This document shows positions 1 through 9,381 of a stretch of 64,000 bases of DNA, in pieces. Origin of the DNA: Flavobacterium alvei (GTDB taxonomy: Bacteria; Bacteroidota; Bacteroidia; Flavobacteriales; Flavobacteriaceae); NCBI RefSeq assembly GCF_002920895.1, contig NZ_PQVG01000009.1, positions 35,635 through 99,634 of the forward strand, in the 5' to 3' direction. The notes under the pieces are model-generated. The model saw only the letters and a program-made list of their open reading frames with translations. It ran no database searches and was not told the origin of the DNA. Within the stretch, counting starts at the first letter, position 1, and each line of letters opens with the position of its first letter. Made by a program: the position numbers and the translations under genes.

Positions 1-2
1 AT

Positions 3-1493
3 TCGACCACGCTTTTTTTGGATATGGCTTATAATGCAAATTCTTTTGAGGATGCATCCAATGTCAAAAAGCATATGAGTCAATTTTATTCGTCGATTTT
101 TGGAAAAACTTACGGAAATATGATTGCGAACTCAAAATGGAACTATTTTGATTTGGCTTTCGAAAGAAAACCCGAATTTATGGGCTGGAGTCAAACCGAA
201 CCGACTACCAAAACTAAACAAACGGCCTATAATCCGTTCTTTTTTGGGGATGAAAACCAGAGAAGAATTGACCAATACCAAAATTTGGAAAATCAGGCCG
301 ATGCCATCAAAAGCAAATTGCCGAAAGAACTTCAAGACGCTTATTTCCAGTTAATCTATTATCCAACAAAAGCGGCTTCGTTGATGAACAAAAAGTTTTT
401 GTATGCCGACAAAGCCAACATTTATGGCAAACAAGGGAGACTAAATGCGAAGGATTTTGCCTTGAAATCGGAAAATGCGTTCAACGAAATTAAAGCCATT
501 ACCCAAGAATACAATCAAATCGGGAACGGAAAATGGAACTTCATTATGGATATGAGTCCACGAAAATTGCCCGTTTTTGATAAGGCAAATATTGAAATTC
601 CATTGCAAACTGATGGCGTTGATTCAGCAGGGATTTTGGTAGAAAACGAAACCGATTCTAGTCCAAATGAAAGTAAACTGACATATTCTCAAGATTCGAA
701 TACTTCCCATTTTGTTGACTTATTTCTAAAGAAAGATGCGGTGGTTTCGTGGCAATTGCAAAACCTTCCGGATTGGATTATTGCCAATAAAAAAACTGGA
801 ATTTTGAATGCTGCAACAAACAATTCGGAACGAATCCAAATCAGTATTGATTGGAATCAATGGAAGAAAAATCCAATTGAAAAAGCGCAATTCAGCATCG
901 TTTATGGCGAAAAAAAGAAAGTCATCACTCTTGAAATTGATTCCAATAATGCAGCTGTTGCTAAAAACTCTTTTGTAGCAATTGACAATAAAGTAGTGAT
1001 TTATGCGCAAAACTTCACTAACATAAAAAATCAAGGAGCCTATGAATGGAAGAAAATAGATGGGTTGGGTTATAGCAAAGCGGCGATGCAAGCTTATCCG
1101 CCAACTACACTTTTTCAGACTGATTCTTCTTCTTACTTAGAATATCATATTCATTTAGATAATTTGAATAGTTTAGATGCAGAATTGTTTTTATATGCCA
1201 TTCCAACCCTTCCTCTAACAGACAAAAACGGAGTTCGTGTAGGCGTGCAATGGAATAATGAACCTATGCAGATAGTTGATTTTGCAACTGTTGGAAGAAG
1301 CGAAGAATGGAAACAAAACGTTCTGTCTAATAAAGCAACCAAAAAAATAGCCCTGAAATCTTTTAATAAAGGAAAAAACATTTTAAAAATACATAAGATC
1401 GACCCAGGCGTGGCATTGGATTATTTTTACCTCAATTTGGATAAAAACAATCCAGTTCCTTATTCGATTTTACCAGAAACGGTGAAGAATTAG
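3..1493 (+). CDS. GH115 xylan alpha-1,2-glucuronidase-like, C-terminal part (5' end outside window)
   Basis: The frame is open to the window edge, so this is the C-terminal half of a longer gene and the visible TTG/ATG codons near the edge are not its start. Residues such as YYPTKAASLMNKKFLYADKA, followed by KQGR and then GKWNFIMDM, match the helical region after the GH115 catalytic domain; the remaining 280 or so residues form a beta-rich C-terminal domain. GH115 enzymes remove (4-O-methyl)glucuronic acid from xylan, and some may act on arabinogalactan-type side chains. That second role would suit the pectin setting here, but it is inference. PL4 follows 135 bp downstream with its own promoter. 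The catalytic residues lie outside the window, so activity cannot be judged. Confidence 0.72.
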   Translation, partial: STTLFLDMAYNANSFEDASNVKKHMSQFYSSIFGKTYGNMIANSKWNYFDLAFERKPEFMGWSQTEPTTKTKQTAYNPFFFGDENQRRIDQYQNLENQADAIKSKLPKELQDAYFQLIYYPTKAASLMNKKFLYADKANIYGKQGRLNAKDFALKSENAFNEIKAITQEYNQIGNGKWNFIMDMSPRKLPVFDKANIEIPLQTDGVDSAGILVENETDSSPNESKLTYSQDSNTSHFVDLFLKKDAVVSWQLQNLPDWIIANKKTGILNAATNNSERIQISIDWNQWKKNPIEKAQFSIVYGEKKKVITLEIDSNNAAVAKNSFVAIDNKVVIYAQNFTNIKNQGAYEWKKIDGLGYSKAAMQAYPPTTLFQTDSSSYLEYHIHLDNLNSLDAELFLYAIPTLPLTDKNGVRVGVQWNNEPMQIVDFATVGRSEEWKQNVLSNKATKKIALKSFNKGKNILKIHKIDPGVALDYFYLNLDKNNPVPYSILPETVKN

Positions 1494-1509
1494 AGTTGGT
1501 TTTTGTTTA

Positions 1510-1552
1510 CAGGACACAACAGGATGCCAACCAATACATATAATTATATTTT
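1510..1552 (+). promoter_or_regulatory. PUL regulon site upstream of PL4: CAGGA-N5-CAGGAT plus -7 box
   Basis: Direct repeat CAGGA (1510) and CAGGAT (1520) with a 10-nt period, then 19 nt, then TATATTTT (1545-1552) as a -7 element. The same arrangement occurs before three other PUL operons in this window. The predicted transcription start is near 1558, leaving a leader of about 70 nt before the PL4 ATG. Confidence 0.7.
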
Positions 1553-1628
1553 AGTAAAAAAATATAAGCGTAAAAAAACACTTAATTTTTATGCCTTTAT
1601 CAAAAAATGGCGTTTAAAAATAATTACT

Positions 1629-4475
1629 ATGAATAAAATTTTACCCAAAACAAGACTATCCATTTGCATTGTTACCCTTTTATTTTTCAGTATTATCAAC
1701 ACTTCATTTGCCCAAACTTATACTTGGGTTGGAGGAGTGGATACTAATTTTTATAATGTAAATAATTGGGATAATACTGCCATTGATTTTGCTGCTTTAA
1801 ACTCGGCTACTTTAATTTTTAATGCTGGAACACCTTATGACCCAATTAATGTAGGACATTCAGGTGCTGATGTAATCGCAAAAAGACCCGGTGTCGTTAC
1901 TGTAAATGTTGGTGCAAACATTATAATTACCGGTACTTTTTACCCCTATAATGATGCCAATTTAAACGGAACAATTACATTAAATGGATCCGCTAATTTT
2001 AATGGTAGAAGATATGTATATTTAGGTAAAGGGGCTGGTGGAACTTTAAATGTAAATTCAGGAAGTATAAACAGTAATTTCAATCTATATATTGGAAATG
2101 GTACAGGAGGAAATGGTACAGCCAATATAAATGGAGGGACACTTTATGCTAATGCGTCATTAGAAGTAGGAACTGGAACGGGAAATCCTACTGGAAACTT
2201 AAATATTACTGGAGGTACAGTCGATGTCAAAACAGGTATTAACATTGGAACAAATGGTCATATTTATATTAGTGGTCTAGGGCAATTAATAGTAACTGGA
2301 GATAAAAAAACAGCACTTGAAACCCACATTGCTAACGGAAAAATTACGTGTACTGCAGGAAAAACTTTAGATGTTGTTTACAATGGAACCAGAACAGTTG
2401 TAAATATTGGACAAAATCCAAGTAGTATGCTTACGGAATATCCCTCCTACATTATACTTAAAAACGGAATTATCGAAGCAAAAATTGACAAAAACACCAG
2501 CAACCTTGTTTCGATGAAAATTAATGGTGTTGAAACTTTATATGTAACTACTTCTACTTCCAGAACGGGTGGTTATTATGATTTTACTACTTCTTATGGA
2601 TTTGAAACCATATTTGGAGCAACATTTAGTGTAAAAGAAGAAACTGCAGATTATATTGATGTTTCATTCTCCAGACCCTATTCTCCAGGAAATAATGTGA
2701 CTCCATGTGATGCAGACATTCATTATGTGTTAAAAAAAGCCGATAAAGGACTTTATACCTACTCTATTTTAAAACATAAAGCCACTTACCCCAATTTTGA
2801 TTTAGGATCTTGGAGACAAGTATTATGGATAAATAGTAGTGTTACAAATAAAATATGTGTAAATGAATTAAAAACATGGGAGATGCCGCAACCTGGCGAT
2901 GCATGGTCTCCTACATCTATTGCCGAAATAATTAAAATTGAATCTGGAGTGCGTGCTGGAAAATATGATGGTAAATACCAATTTAGTGAGCCATTATATA
3001 GTTTAAAAGCTTATGGACATTCATCTGATACAAATAATTTAGGTATTTGGGCAGTTACTGGAAATCACGAATATTTTAGTGGAGGACCAACCAGTCATGA
3101 TTTAAATTCAGCATCAGGAATTATTCATATATTAATGAATGGGGTACATTATAATTCAACTGGATTTCAAGTGCCGCTTGGCGAAGAATGGTCAAAAATT
3201 TATGGTCCTTATTTGATTTATGCTAATCAAAACGCAACAGCAACTGCCAATTGGGATGAAGCAAAAGCAAGAGCGGCAGTTGATAAAACGGAATGGCCAT
3301 TTAGTTGGTTAACCAATACTCCTGATTATCCCCTAGCTGCGGGAAGAGGAAATATCATTGGAAATTTTAACATCACTGATCCTTCTAAAACCAATGTCAA
3401 TGGAAACGAAGCTTGGATAGGAGTTACTCAATTAAGTCCAGATGCTGGTGGAAATTGGCAATTCGAAGAAAAAAATTATCAATATTGGGTTCAAACAGAT
3501 GCTTCTGGAAATTTTGATATTAAAAATGTACGCCCAGGAACCTATACTTTATTTGCCTACAAAAATGGTACTACTGGAGAATATCGACAAGAAACAGTTG
3601 TTGTTACCGCAGCAGCAACCACTAATCTTGGAAACATAAATTGGACTATTCCTCGCACCAATGGAAATTTAGTTTTTGAAATTGGAGTTCCTAATCGAAC
3701 TGCCGAGGAATACAAATTTGGCGATTTCGACTATTGCGAAGGTTTTGTAGAAAACAAATTTGCAGCAACTTTTACTAATCCAATCGAATACAATGTCGAA
3801 GATAAAAATTGGCCCACAGCACTTTCTTATGTTCATTCAGCCTATTTCAATGCCGATGGGACAAGATCTGTTTGGGATTGGAATGTAAATTTTAATTTGA
3901 CTGGGACCATCCCTACCACAGGAAATGCAAAATTAACAATTGCCTATGCCAGTTCAGACCACGCTCAAAATTGGATTTTTATCAACGGAAGTCGCGTTAC
4001 ACCATCTTCTGGATATTATCCACCTAATGGCGGAGGAAATGCATTTTTAAGACAATCCAATCACGCAAAATATGGATTAGCCACTTTTGACATTCCATAT
4101 AGTAAATTAAAATCGGGAAAAAACACCCTCAAATTGCAAATGCCATCTACATCAAGTGGAGGCAATCACGTGATGTATGATTATATCAGTTTAGAAGGGG
4201 ATCTAACCACCTTGGGCATCAATTCAAAAGGGGTGGACGTAGCTGATTTCAGAATGTATCCTAATCCTACAAAAGGAATTTTTGAAATTGCCTTGCCGCT
4301 TTCAATTCAAGAAACCACTATCGAATTATATACGATGAATATGCAATTGATTTCCAAAAAGGCATATACTCCAGTTAATGGGAAAGTGCAATTAAATATA
4401 GAAAATCAAGCTAACGGAGTTTACTTTGCAAAAATTGGAACTACAGGAGTGACTTTTAAAGTTATAAAAGAATAG
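1629..4475 (+). CDS. Secreted PL4 rhamnogalacturonan endolyase with T9SS sorting domain
   Basis: 948-residue protein starting at the ATG at 1629. The frame extends upstream to 1503, but that part would run through the promoter and lacks a signal peptide, whereas MNKILPK begins a clear signal peptide (cleavage after SFAQ, near residue 29). Residues 30-260 are Gly/Asn-rich beta repeats (GGTLNV, NINGGT, NITGGT) like autotransporter-type strand repeats. Residues about 274-560 match the PL4 catalytic domain, followed by a FnIII-like domain (near 575-670) and a CBM-like jelly roll (near 680-870). The last 75 residues (MYPNPTKG...GVYFAKI...FKVIKE) are a type A T9SS C-terminal domain. PL4 cleaves GalA-Rha bonds in RG-I by beta-elimination, so this is probably the surface or extracellular enzyme that starts degradation. 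It has its own regulon site. Confidence 0.85.
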   Translation: MNKILPKTRLSICIVTLLFFSIINTSFAQTYTWVGGVDTNFYNVNNWDNTAIDFAALNSATLIFNAGTPYDPINVGHSGADVIAKRPGVVTVNVGANIIITGTFYPYNDANLNGTITLNGSANFNGRRYVYLGKGAGGTLNVNSGSINSNFNLYIGNGTGGNGTANINGGTLYANASLEVGTGTGNPTGNLNITGGTVDVKTGINIGTNGHIYISGLGQLIVTGDKKTALETHIANGKITCTAGKTLDVVYNGTRTVVNIGQNPSSMLTEYPSYIILKNGIIEAKIDKNTSNLVSMKINGVETLYVTTSTSRTGGYYDFTTSYGFETIFGATFSVKEETADYIDVSFSRPYSPGNNVTPCDADIHYVLKKADKGLYTYSILKHKATYPNFDLGSWRQVLWINSSVTNKICVNELKTWEMPQPGDAWSPTSIAEIIKIESGVRAGKYDGKYQFSEPLYSLKAYGHSSDTNNLGIWAVTGNHEYFSGGPTSHDLNSASGIIHILMNGVHYNSTGFQVPLGEEWSKIYGPYLIYANQNATATANWDEAKARAAVDKTEWPFSWLTNTPDYPLAAGRGNIIGNFNITDPSKTNVNGNEAWIGVTQLSPDAGGNWQFEEKNYQYWVQTDASGNFDIKNVRPGTYTLFAYKNGTTGEYRQETVVVTAAATTNLGNINWTIPRTNGNLVFEIGVPNRTAEEYKFGDFDYCEGFVENKFAATFTNPIEYNVEDKNWPTALSYVHSAYFNADGTRSVWDWNVNFNLTGTIPTTGNAKLTIAYASSDHAQNWIFINGSRVTPSSGYYPPNGGGNAFLRQSNHAKYGLATFDIPYSKLKSGKNTLKLQMPSTSSGGNHVMYDYISLEGDLTTLGINSKGVDVADFRMYPNPTKGIFEIALPLSIQETTIELYTMNMQLISKKAYTPVNGKVQLNIENQANGVYFAKIGTTGVTFKVIKE

Positions 4476-4510
4476 GTCAGTGGCTTGATGACTTCTTATT
4501 AAAGTTGAAT

Positions 4511-4551
4511 AAAAAAGGTTTGATGAAATTGAATTCATCAAACCTTTTTTT
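4511..4551. terminator. Bidirectional terminator between PL4 and the GNAT gene
   Basis: A-run, GGTTTGATGAA stem, short AT-rich loop, TTCATCAAACC, then a T-run. The stem is flanked by A and T tracts on both sides, so it can end transcription of the convergent genes on either strand. Confidence 0.85.
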
Positions 4552-5074
4552 AATTTGTCAATTTGAGTTTCATCATTATGTCTGTTTGCTCGTCATTTCC
4601 TAATTTGAAAATATGTTTATCAAATTCAACGAAACCGTTTTTCTTGTAAAAACTTATGGCTCTTGGATTTTCTTCCCAAACGCCCAACCAAACATAATCC
4701 ACATTTTTTTGTTTTGCTATTTGAATGGCTTTGTCGTAAAGTAATTGTCCTACGCTTTTTCCGTGAAATTCTTTCGACACATATATTCGTTCAATTTCAA
4801 GAGATTTGCTGTCCTTTAATTCCGTTTGCGATGCTCCAAAGTTGATTTTCAAATACCCAATAACTTCATTTTCAAATGTCGCAAAATAGAATTCGGAGTT
4901 TTTGTCATTTAGTTCTGTGGTTAATTTTTGAATGGAAAACCCTTCCTCCAAATAGGTTTTCATATTCTCTTCGGAGTTGGACTTTGAAAATGTTTCTTCA
5001 AAAGTTTGCCTGCCAATTTTTTGCAATTGGTCAATGTCGTTTAGCGTAACTTTTGCTATTTCAATATTGGTCAT
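4550..5074 (-). CDS. GNAT family N-acetyltransferase
   Basis: 174 residues with a complete GNAT fold. Residues 93-110 (IERIYVSKEFHGKSVGQLL) hold the acetyl-CoA binding loop, followed by the typical WLGVWEENPRAISFYKKNGF motif. The overall pattern resembles PaiA/spermidine-acetyltransferase-like members, but the acceptor cannot be deduced. The start lies 14 bp after the sulfatase stop, so it may receive read-through from the PUL operon although its function looks unrelated. It is the last gene before the shared terminator with PL4. Confidence 0.85.
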   Translation of the reverse strand: MTNIEIAKVTLNDIDQLQKIGRQTFEETFSKSNSEENMKTYLEEGFSIQKLTTELNDKNSEFYFATFENEVIGYLKINFGASQTELKDSKSLEIERIYVSKEFHGKSVGQLLYDKAIQIAKQKNVDYVWLGVWEENPRAISFYKKNGFVEFDKHIFKLGNDEQTDIMMKLKLTN

Positions 5075-5088
5075 TATTTAAAATGTTA

Positions 5089-6480
5089 TTATTTAATCCC
5101 ATTCAGATTCACTTCTTTAGCATCCTTTTTAAATTGATTTTCAAGGGCAATTTTCATTTTTTCGGCTAAAACTTGATTTTGCAAAATCACGTTGTTTTTC
5201 TCACTTGGATCCTTTTCGATATTATACAATTCATAATCGGCAGGAATGGCAAGGTGTCGAGTTCGAATTATTTTCCAAGGTTTTTGTATCAAAGATTCCT
5301 GCAAATGACCTCTTACATAAATTTCTTGATTGGGAATTTCTAAGTCCTTATAGCTATCGGGATCATGTTCAGAAATAATAGACCAAGCATTTTTTCCCTC
5401 AACGGTTTTAGGAAGTTTTTTATCTCCAGCCAAAAACAAAAAGGTTGGCAATATGTCTATAATCGAAATGTAACCTTCATTTTTATAATGGACAAGCTGT
5501 CCTTTCCAATAAAATACGCAAGGCACTCTGATTGCACCTTCATAATTGGAAGTTTTCCAATCCCTGAGAGGTGTGTTGTCGCCAAGTCTATCATTTGAAG
5601 GATGAACTCCATTGTATTCATTTTTGGAATCCCAATCCTCCATAGCACCATTGTCGCTCATAAAAACGATTAGGGTGTTTTTATCCAGATTTTCTTGTTT
5701 CAATTTTTCGAGAATTATCCCGATACTGCTGTCCAAATGGCTCATAGCAGCAGCATAATCTCTTCGAGAACTGTTTTTAATGGAATTCATATAAGGGTCT
5801 TTCCATTTCTGTTCTTCTTGCAAAGGAAAATGGGGCGCACTATAGGCTAGTTGCAAAAAAAATTTCTTCTTGACATCCCTTTTTTTCGAAAGCCATTGAA
5901 GGGCTTCCTTTGTGATTAAATCTGTTGTGTGTCCTTCTTCCTGAATAAATTCGCCGTTTCTGTACCAACTTTTATCTCCGTTTTTATATTTATGGGTATA
6001 TTGATCGATTTGTCCGTGCAAAAATCCATAGGAATAATCAAATCCATAGGCCTTTGGGCCGCTACTAGGTTGCAAACCCAAATGCCATTTTCCAAAAAGT
6101 GCCGTTTCGTAATTATTTTGATGTAATAATTGGGGTAGAGTAGGGATGGAGTCGGGTAGTTTTAAGGTACTCTTGTCACTAATTGGTGCCACAATTCCCA
6201 TACGGCTCGAAGGTCTTCCTGTTAATAAACTGGCTCTCGATGGAGAACAAGTTGGACTCACATAAAAGCGGTTCAAAATCACACCGTTTTTGGCTAATTT
6301 ATCAATATTGGGCGTTTGTATTTCTGATCCATTAAAACCTACATCATTCCATCCAGCATCATCGGCAATAATTAAAATGATATTGGGTTTTTCTATTGCC
6401 TTTTTTTGGCTAAAGGAAACCCAAAAACAAAACAATAATGCGATTGTTGACGCTACTTTTAGATTAAAACCTTTGTTCAT
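5089..6480 (-). CDS. Cys-type arylsulfatase (S1 family), exported
   Basis: 463 residues with an N-terminal signal peptide ending at SFSQ (residue 25). The formylglycine signature CSPSR is at residues 78-82 within TCSPSRASLLTGR, and metal-binding Asp40-Asp41 are in IIADDAGWNDVG. The Cys must be oxidised to formylglycine by a maturase that is not in this window. S1 sulfatases remove sulfate esters from carbohydrates. Land-plant pectin is not sulfated, so the substrate is uncertain: sulfated marine or algal polymers, or a co-occurring glycan. It is last in the minus-strand PUL operon and is separated from GH28 by a hairpin. The S1 subfamily cannot be assigned by eye. Confidence 0.88.
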   Translation of the reverse strand: MNKGFNLKVASTIALLFCFWVSFSQKKAIEKPNIILIIADDAGWNDVGFNGSEIQTPNIDKLAKNGVILNRFYVSPTCSPSRASLLTGRPSSRMGIVAPISDKSTLKLPDSIPTLPQLLHQNNYETALFGKWHLGLQPSSGPKAYGFDYSYGFLHGQIDQYTHKYKNGDKSWYRNGEFIQEEGHTTDLITKEALQWLSKKRDVKKKFFLQLAYSAPHFPLQEEQKWKDPYMNSIKNSSRRDYAAAMSHLDSSIGIILEKLKQENLDKNTLIVFMSDNGAMEDWDSKNEYNGVHPSNDRLGDNTPLRDWKTSNYEGAIRVPCVFYWKGQLVHYKNEGYISIIDILPTFLFLAGDKKLPKTVEGKNAWSIISEHDPDSYKDLEIPNQEIYVRGHLQESLIQKPWKIIRTRHLAIPADYELYNIEKDPSEKNNVILQNQVLAEKMKIALENQFKKDAKEVNLNGIK

Positions 6481-6497
6481 AAATTACTATTAATTAG

Positions 6498-6545
6498 AAA
6501 CCCGTTGGGTGCAATCTTCAAAGAATAATTGCATCCAACGGGTTT
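6498..6545. terminator. Intercistronic hairpin between GH28 and the sulfatase gene
   Basis: An 18-bp inverted repeat (AAACCCGTTGGGTGCAAT and its partner, one G-T type mismatch) with a 12-nt loop. There is no strong T-run on the minus strand, so it may be a partial terminator or an RNA-stabilising hairpin that lowers sulfatase expression relative to the upstream genes. Confidence 0.55.
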
Positions 6546-6569
6546 GTTATATCCCATTTTGGATGGTAA

Positions 6570-7898
6570 TTATTCTACTAATTGCTTGTTGATAGATACA
6601 TTTTTGAGAGTGATGCCGTCTATAATGCTTTTGTCGATGTCCGTCTTTTTGGCTTCGATATTCAAATTTTCGAAAATAAAATTAGACAAACTAACATTTT
6701 GGTCTTTTTCAACATTAAAAAATGTATCACATTTCATGTTGATGTTTTTTAGCGTAACCTGATTGCCATAAGAGCGTGGTACATCTGGACGTCCTTTTAA
6801 GTCGAAAAATTGTTTCCAAGCCAAAACAACCAAACAGTTTTTGGCCTCACCTTTGATGTCTTCCACTCTAATATATTCGTATAATTGTGGGGTGTCTGGT
6901 CTCATTTTGAGCCATAACATTCTGGTTGCACCATCAATTTGGCAGTTGCGCATAATCACATTTTTGTTGTGAATAGCTTCGCTACCATTGGTTAAAGCCG
7001 AATGACAAAATCCAAAATGACAATCTTCGATAATAATATTGATATTGGGACCATTATTTTTATCAGTATCAGCAAACGGGCCTTTACCTCCTTTTAATGC
7101 AATAGCATCATCGTTTACCGACATATAACAGCCTTTAACCAAAACATTGGTACAAATATCAATATCGATGGCGTCTGTACTCGGTGCTTTCACTTCAATA
7201 TGTGGAGATGAAATATGCAAATCAAGTAATTTCACATTATTGCATTTATAAAAATGATTCGTCCAAAAACCCGAATTAATCAGTTTTACGTCTTGAAATT
7301 GTACATTATTCGAATTCCAAACAAAGACCAATCGAGGTCTTGAAACTTCAAGATTGGTGCATTTTGGATTGACTTTGCGTCTAGCCCAAAAAGCTTCATA
7401 ATATTTAAAACCATTTCCGTTGATAGTACCTTTTCCTGTAATTGTAAAACCATCTACACCATAGGCATTGACCACTGCTGGGAAATAATCTAGGTTTTGA
7501 CCTTCCATTCTTGAAGCCATAATGGGAAAGTTCGCAATATCATCAGAACCTTTAAGAACGCCACCTTCTGAAACATATAAATGGGTTTTTGGTTTAAAAA
7601 ACAACGCACCGGTCAAATAAACTCCTTTAGGAATTACGATTACACCACCACCATTTGCAGCTGCTTTGTCAATAACTTTTTGTATGGCGACAGTTTGAAT
7701 TTTTGTACTGTCGTTTTTAACGCCATATTTGGTAATGGTATATTGTTTGCCTAAATTTTTCAATTCAATTTTTGAATAGTCTTTAAACCATTTGGGAATT
7801 TCCGTTCCATCTGGAAAATTGTCCTTACTATAATCCTGCGAAAATGTTACTTGCGAAAATCCGATAAGGCAAATTAGCAATCTTAAAATGTTCTTCAT
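6570..7898 (-). CDS. GH28 family glycoside hydrolase (polygalacturonase/rhamnogalacturonase type)
   Basis: 442 residues with a signal peptide ending near FSQ (residue 21) and a right-handed parallel beta-helix. GH28 acid residues are visible: Asp242 in STDAID (family NTDGID) and Asp263-Asp264 in NDDAIALK. The usual GHG loop is altered to CHSALTNGS and the RIK motif to WLKMR, which points away from classic endo-polygalacturonases and toward rhamnogalacturonan or exo-acting members. GH28 hydrolyses alpha-1,4-GalA or GalA-Rha linkages by inversion. It starts 33 bp after the GH43 stop, within the minus-strand operon. Confidence 0.85.
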   Translation of the reverse strand: MKNILRLLICLIGFSQVTFSQDYSKDNFPDGTEIPKWFKDYSKIELKNLGKQYTITKYGVKNDSTKIQTVAIQKVIDKAAANGGGVIVIPKGVYLTGALFFKPKTHLYVSEGGVLKGSDDIANFPIMASRMEGQNLDYFPAVVNAYGVDGFTITGKGTINGNGFKYYEAFWARRKVNPKCTNLEVSRPRLVFVWNSNNVQFQDVKLINSGFWTNHFYKCNNVKLLDLHISSPHIEVKAPSTDAIDIDICTNVLVKGCYMSVNDDAIALKGGKGPFADTDKNNGPNINIIIEDCHFGFCHSALTNGSEAIHNKNVIMRNCQIDGATRMLWLKMRPDTPQLYEYIRVEDIKGEAKNCLVVLAWKQFFDLKGRPDVPRSYGNQVTLKNINMKCDTFFNVEKDQNVSLSNFIFENLNIEAKKTDIDKSIIDGITLKNVSINKQLVE

Positions 7899-7931
7899 TG
7901 TGTTTTTATTTTATTTATTTAATACTCTTTT

Positions 7932-9368
7932 CTAGTTTATTATTATTTTATCCAAAGAAACAAAGTTTCCTGTACTGCCGTAATTTGATTTTCTTTTGTC
8001 AGACCAATTTGATCTTTCGCCTGTTACATAAATGGTCAATTTATAATCGTCTTTTTTCAAAATGGGCGATCGGAATACAGGTGTCGACAAAGGTGATTTA
8101 CTGTACATATCAATCAAGGAAGTTGTTATTATTTTTCCTTTTTTGTCGGAAAGCACCATTTTTGCATAGCCGTTTTCGGCACCCACATAGCTGTACAAAG
8201 CGATTTGTTGTCCGCTAAATTGGATAGAAAACGAAGCGTCTTTTTCGTCAGATTTACTTTCTGAACCTGGTTTTTCATTGTTTGAATGTTGCCAGTTTCC
8301 AGTGTATTGAATTTGAATATCTGTATTTTCTATAATTTTATCAGCGGTTTTTATTTCAGTTGCAATTCCTGTTCCAATATTAATTTGCCAAGCTTCCTGA
8401 TAGGTTGGCATCGAAAGCGATGTTCCAGAAACTATAAGTGGTTGCCAAACATAAGTTGCCGAAGATGCTTGTTTTGGAAAAGACCAACGATCGCCCATAA
8501 ACATAAAGGTAGTGTCTTTTGTTCCTTGAATGGGCAAAACAAAAGTAGATTGCGAGTTCCAAGTCAAAGAACCTTCTGGAGCAATAAGTCCTCTGGATAT
8601 CCAAGGGCCTTTGATGGAATTGGAAGTGTAATAATAGTTGTCGTTGCGTTCCCAACTGGTGAGATGTGAGCCAATGAGAAAATAAATCCCCTCTTTTTTT
8701 AGCATCGTTGGCGATTCAAATCCTGAAGTCATATTGGGATTTAATTGTTCAACAACAGATTGGTAATCGTCACTTAATTTATAAATTTCACCTCCGTGAA
8801 TAAGGATGTAACCCGAACCATCTGTGTCTTGAAAAGTTCCCATATCCCATTTTTTGATCGGTTTGCCATTAAAAAGCAAAGCACCTTTAAATTGATAGGG
8901 TCCCGTAATTTTTTTTGAAGTGGCATATCCTACAAATTGATTTTTGTAAGTAATTGAATCAGCGTGCATAAACATCACATATTCTTTAGTTTTAGAGCAT
9001 TTCATTACTTTTACTCTTTCGCCAACGCTGTTTGGTCCCAATTTGCCTGATTTTTGTATAGGAAGTGCGATGCTTTCAAATTTCCAATTGTAAAGATCTT
9101 TGGAAGAATAACAATTAAATCCAGCAAATGCATTGCTGTCATCCGTATGGGCTTCGCCAAAAAGATAGAACTTTCCGTTGTCTTTGATAATATTGGCAGC
9201 GTGAGCACTCACGATTTTCCCGTTTTGATCTAACCATGGCGTTCCAGAACAAATGGCATCCATTTTACCCGGAAGTTGTGCCAATGCCATAGAGGTATTG
9301 ATTAAAAAAACTAGGCAAGCTATTTTTTTAATGAAAGGATTAAAAATGGAATTGTTCTTTTGTAGCAT
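7932..9368 (-). CDS. GH43 family glycosidase of the galactanase-like subgroup, with C-terminal beta-domain
   Basis: 478 residues. A signal peptide ends around ALAQ (residue 31). The propeller begins SAHAANIIKDNGKFYLFGE, as in GH43 members near subfamilies 24/34 where the canonical Asp base is absent from this first motif. Asp176 in KWDMGTFQDTDG fits the pKa-modulating Asp and Glu218 in FESPTM fits the general acid. Residues about 345-478 form a second beta-sandwich, probably carbohydrate-binding. Related enzymes remove galactose from beta-galactan side chains, which suits RG-I. The subfamily and linkage are inferred. Confidence 0.72.
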   Translation of the reverse strand: MLQKNNSIFNPFIKKIACLVFLINTSMALAQLPGKMDAICSGTPWLDQNGKIVSAHAANIIKDNGKFYLFGEAHTDDSNAFAGFNCYSSKDLYNWKFESIALPIQKSGKLGPNSVGERVKVMKCSKTKEYVMFMHADSITYKNQFVGYATSKKITGPYQFKGALLFNGKPIKKWDMGTFQDTDGSGYILIHGGEIYKLSDDYQSVVEQLNPNMTSGFESPTMLKKEGIYFLIGSHLTSWERNDNYYYTSNSIKGPWISRGLIAPEGSLTWNSQSTFVLPIQGTKDTTFMFMGDRWSFPKQASSATYVWQPLIVSGTSLSMPTYQEAWQINIGTGIATEIKTADKIIENTDIQIQYTGNWQHSNNEKPGSESKSDEKDASFSIQFSGQQIALYSYVGAENGYAKMVLSDKKGKIITTSLIDMYSKSPLSTPVFRSPILKKDDYKLTIYVTGERSNWSDKRKSNYGSTGNFVSLDKIIIN

Positions 9369-9381
9369 TTTAAGTATTATC

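Noticed and set aside
1503..1628. Upstream extension of the PL4 frame
   Set aside because: It would run through the regulon site and promoter and would place 42 basic residues before a clean signal peptide; the ATG at 1629 fits better.
8286..8669. 127-codon plus-strand frame inside the GH43 gene
   Set aside because: Antisense to a well-supported enzyme, no family features and low-quality composition; a shadow frame.
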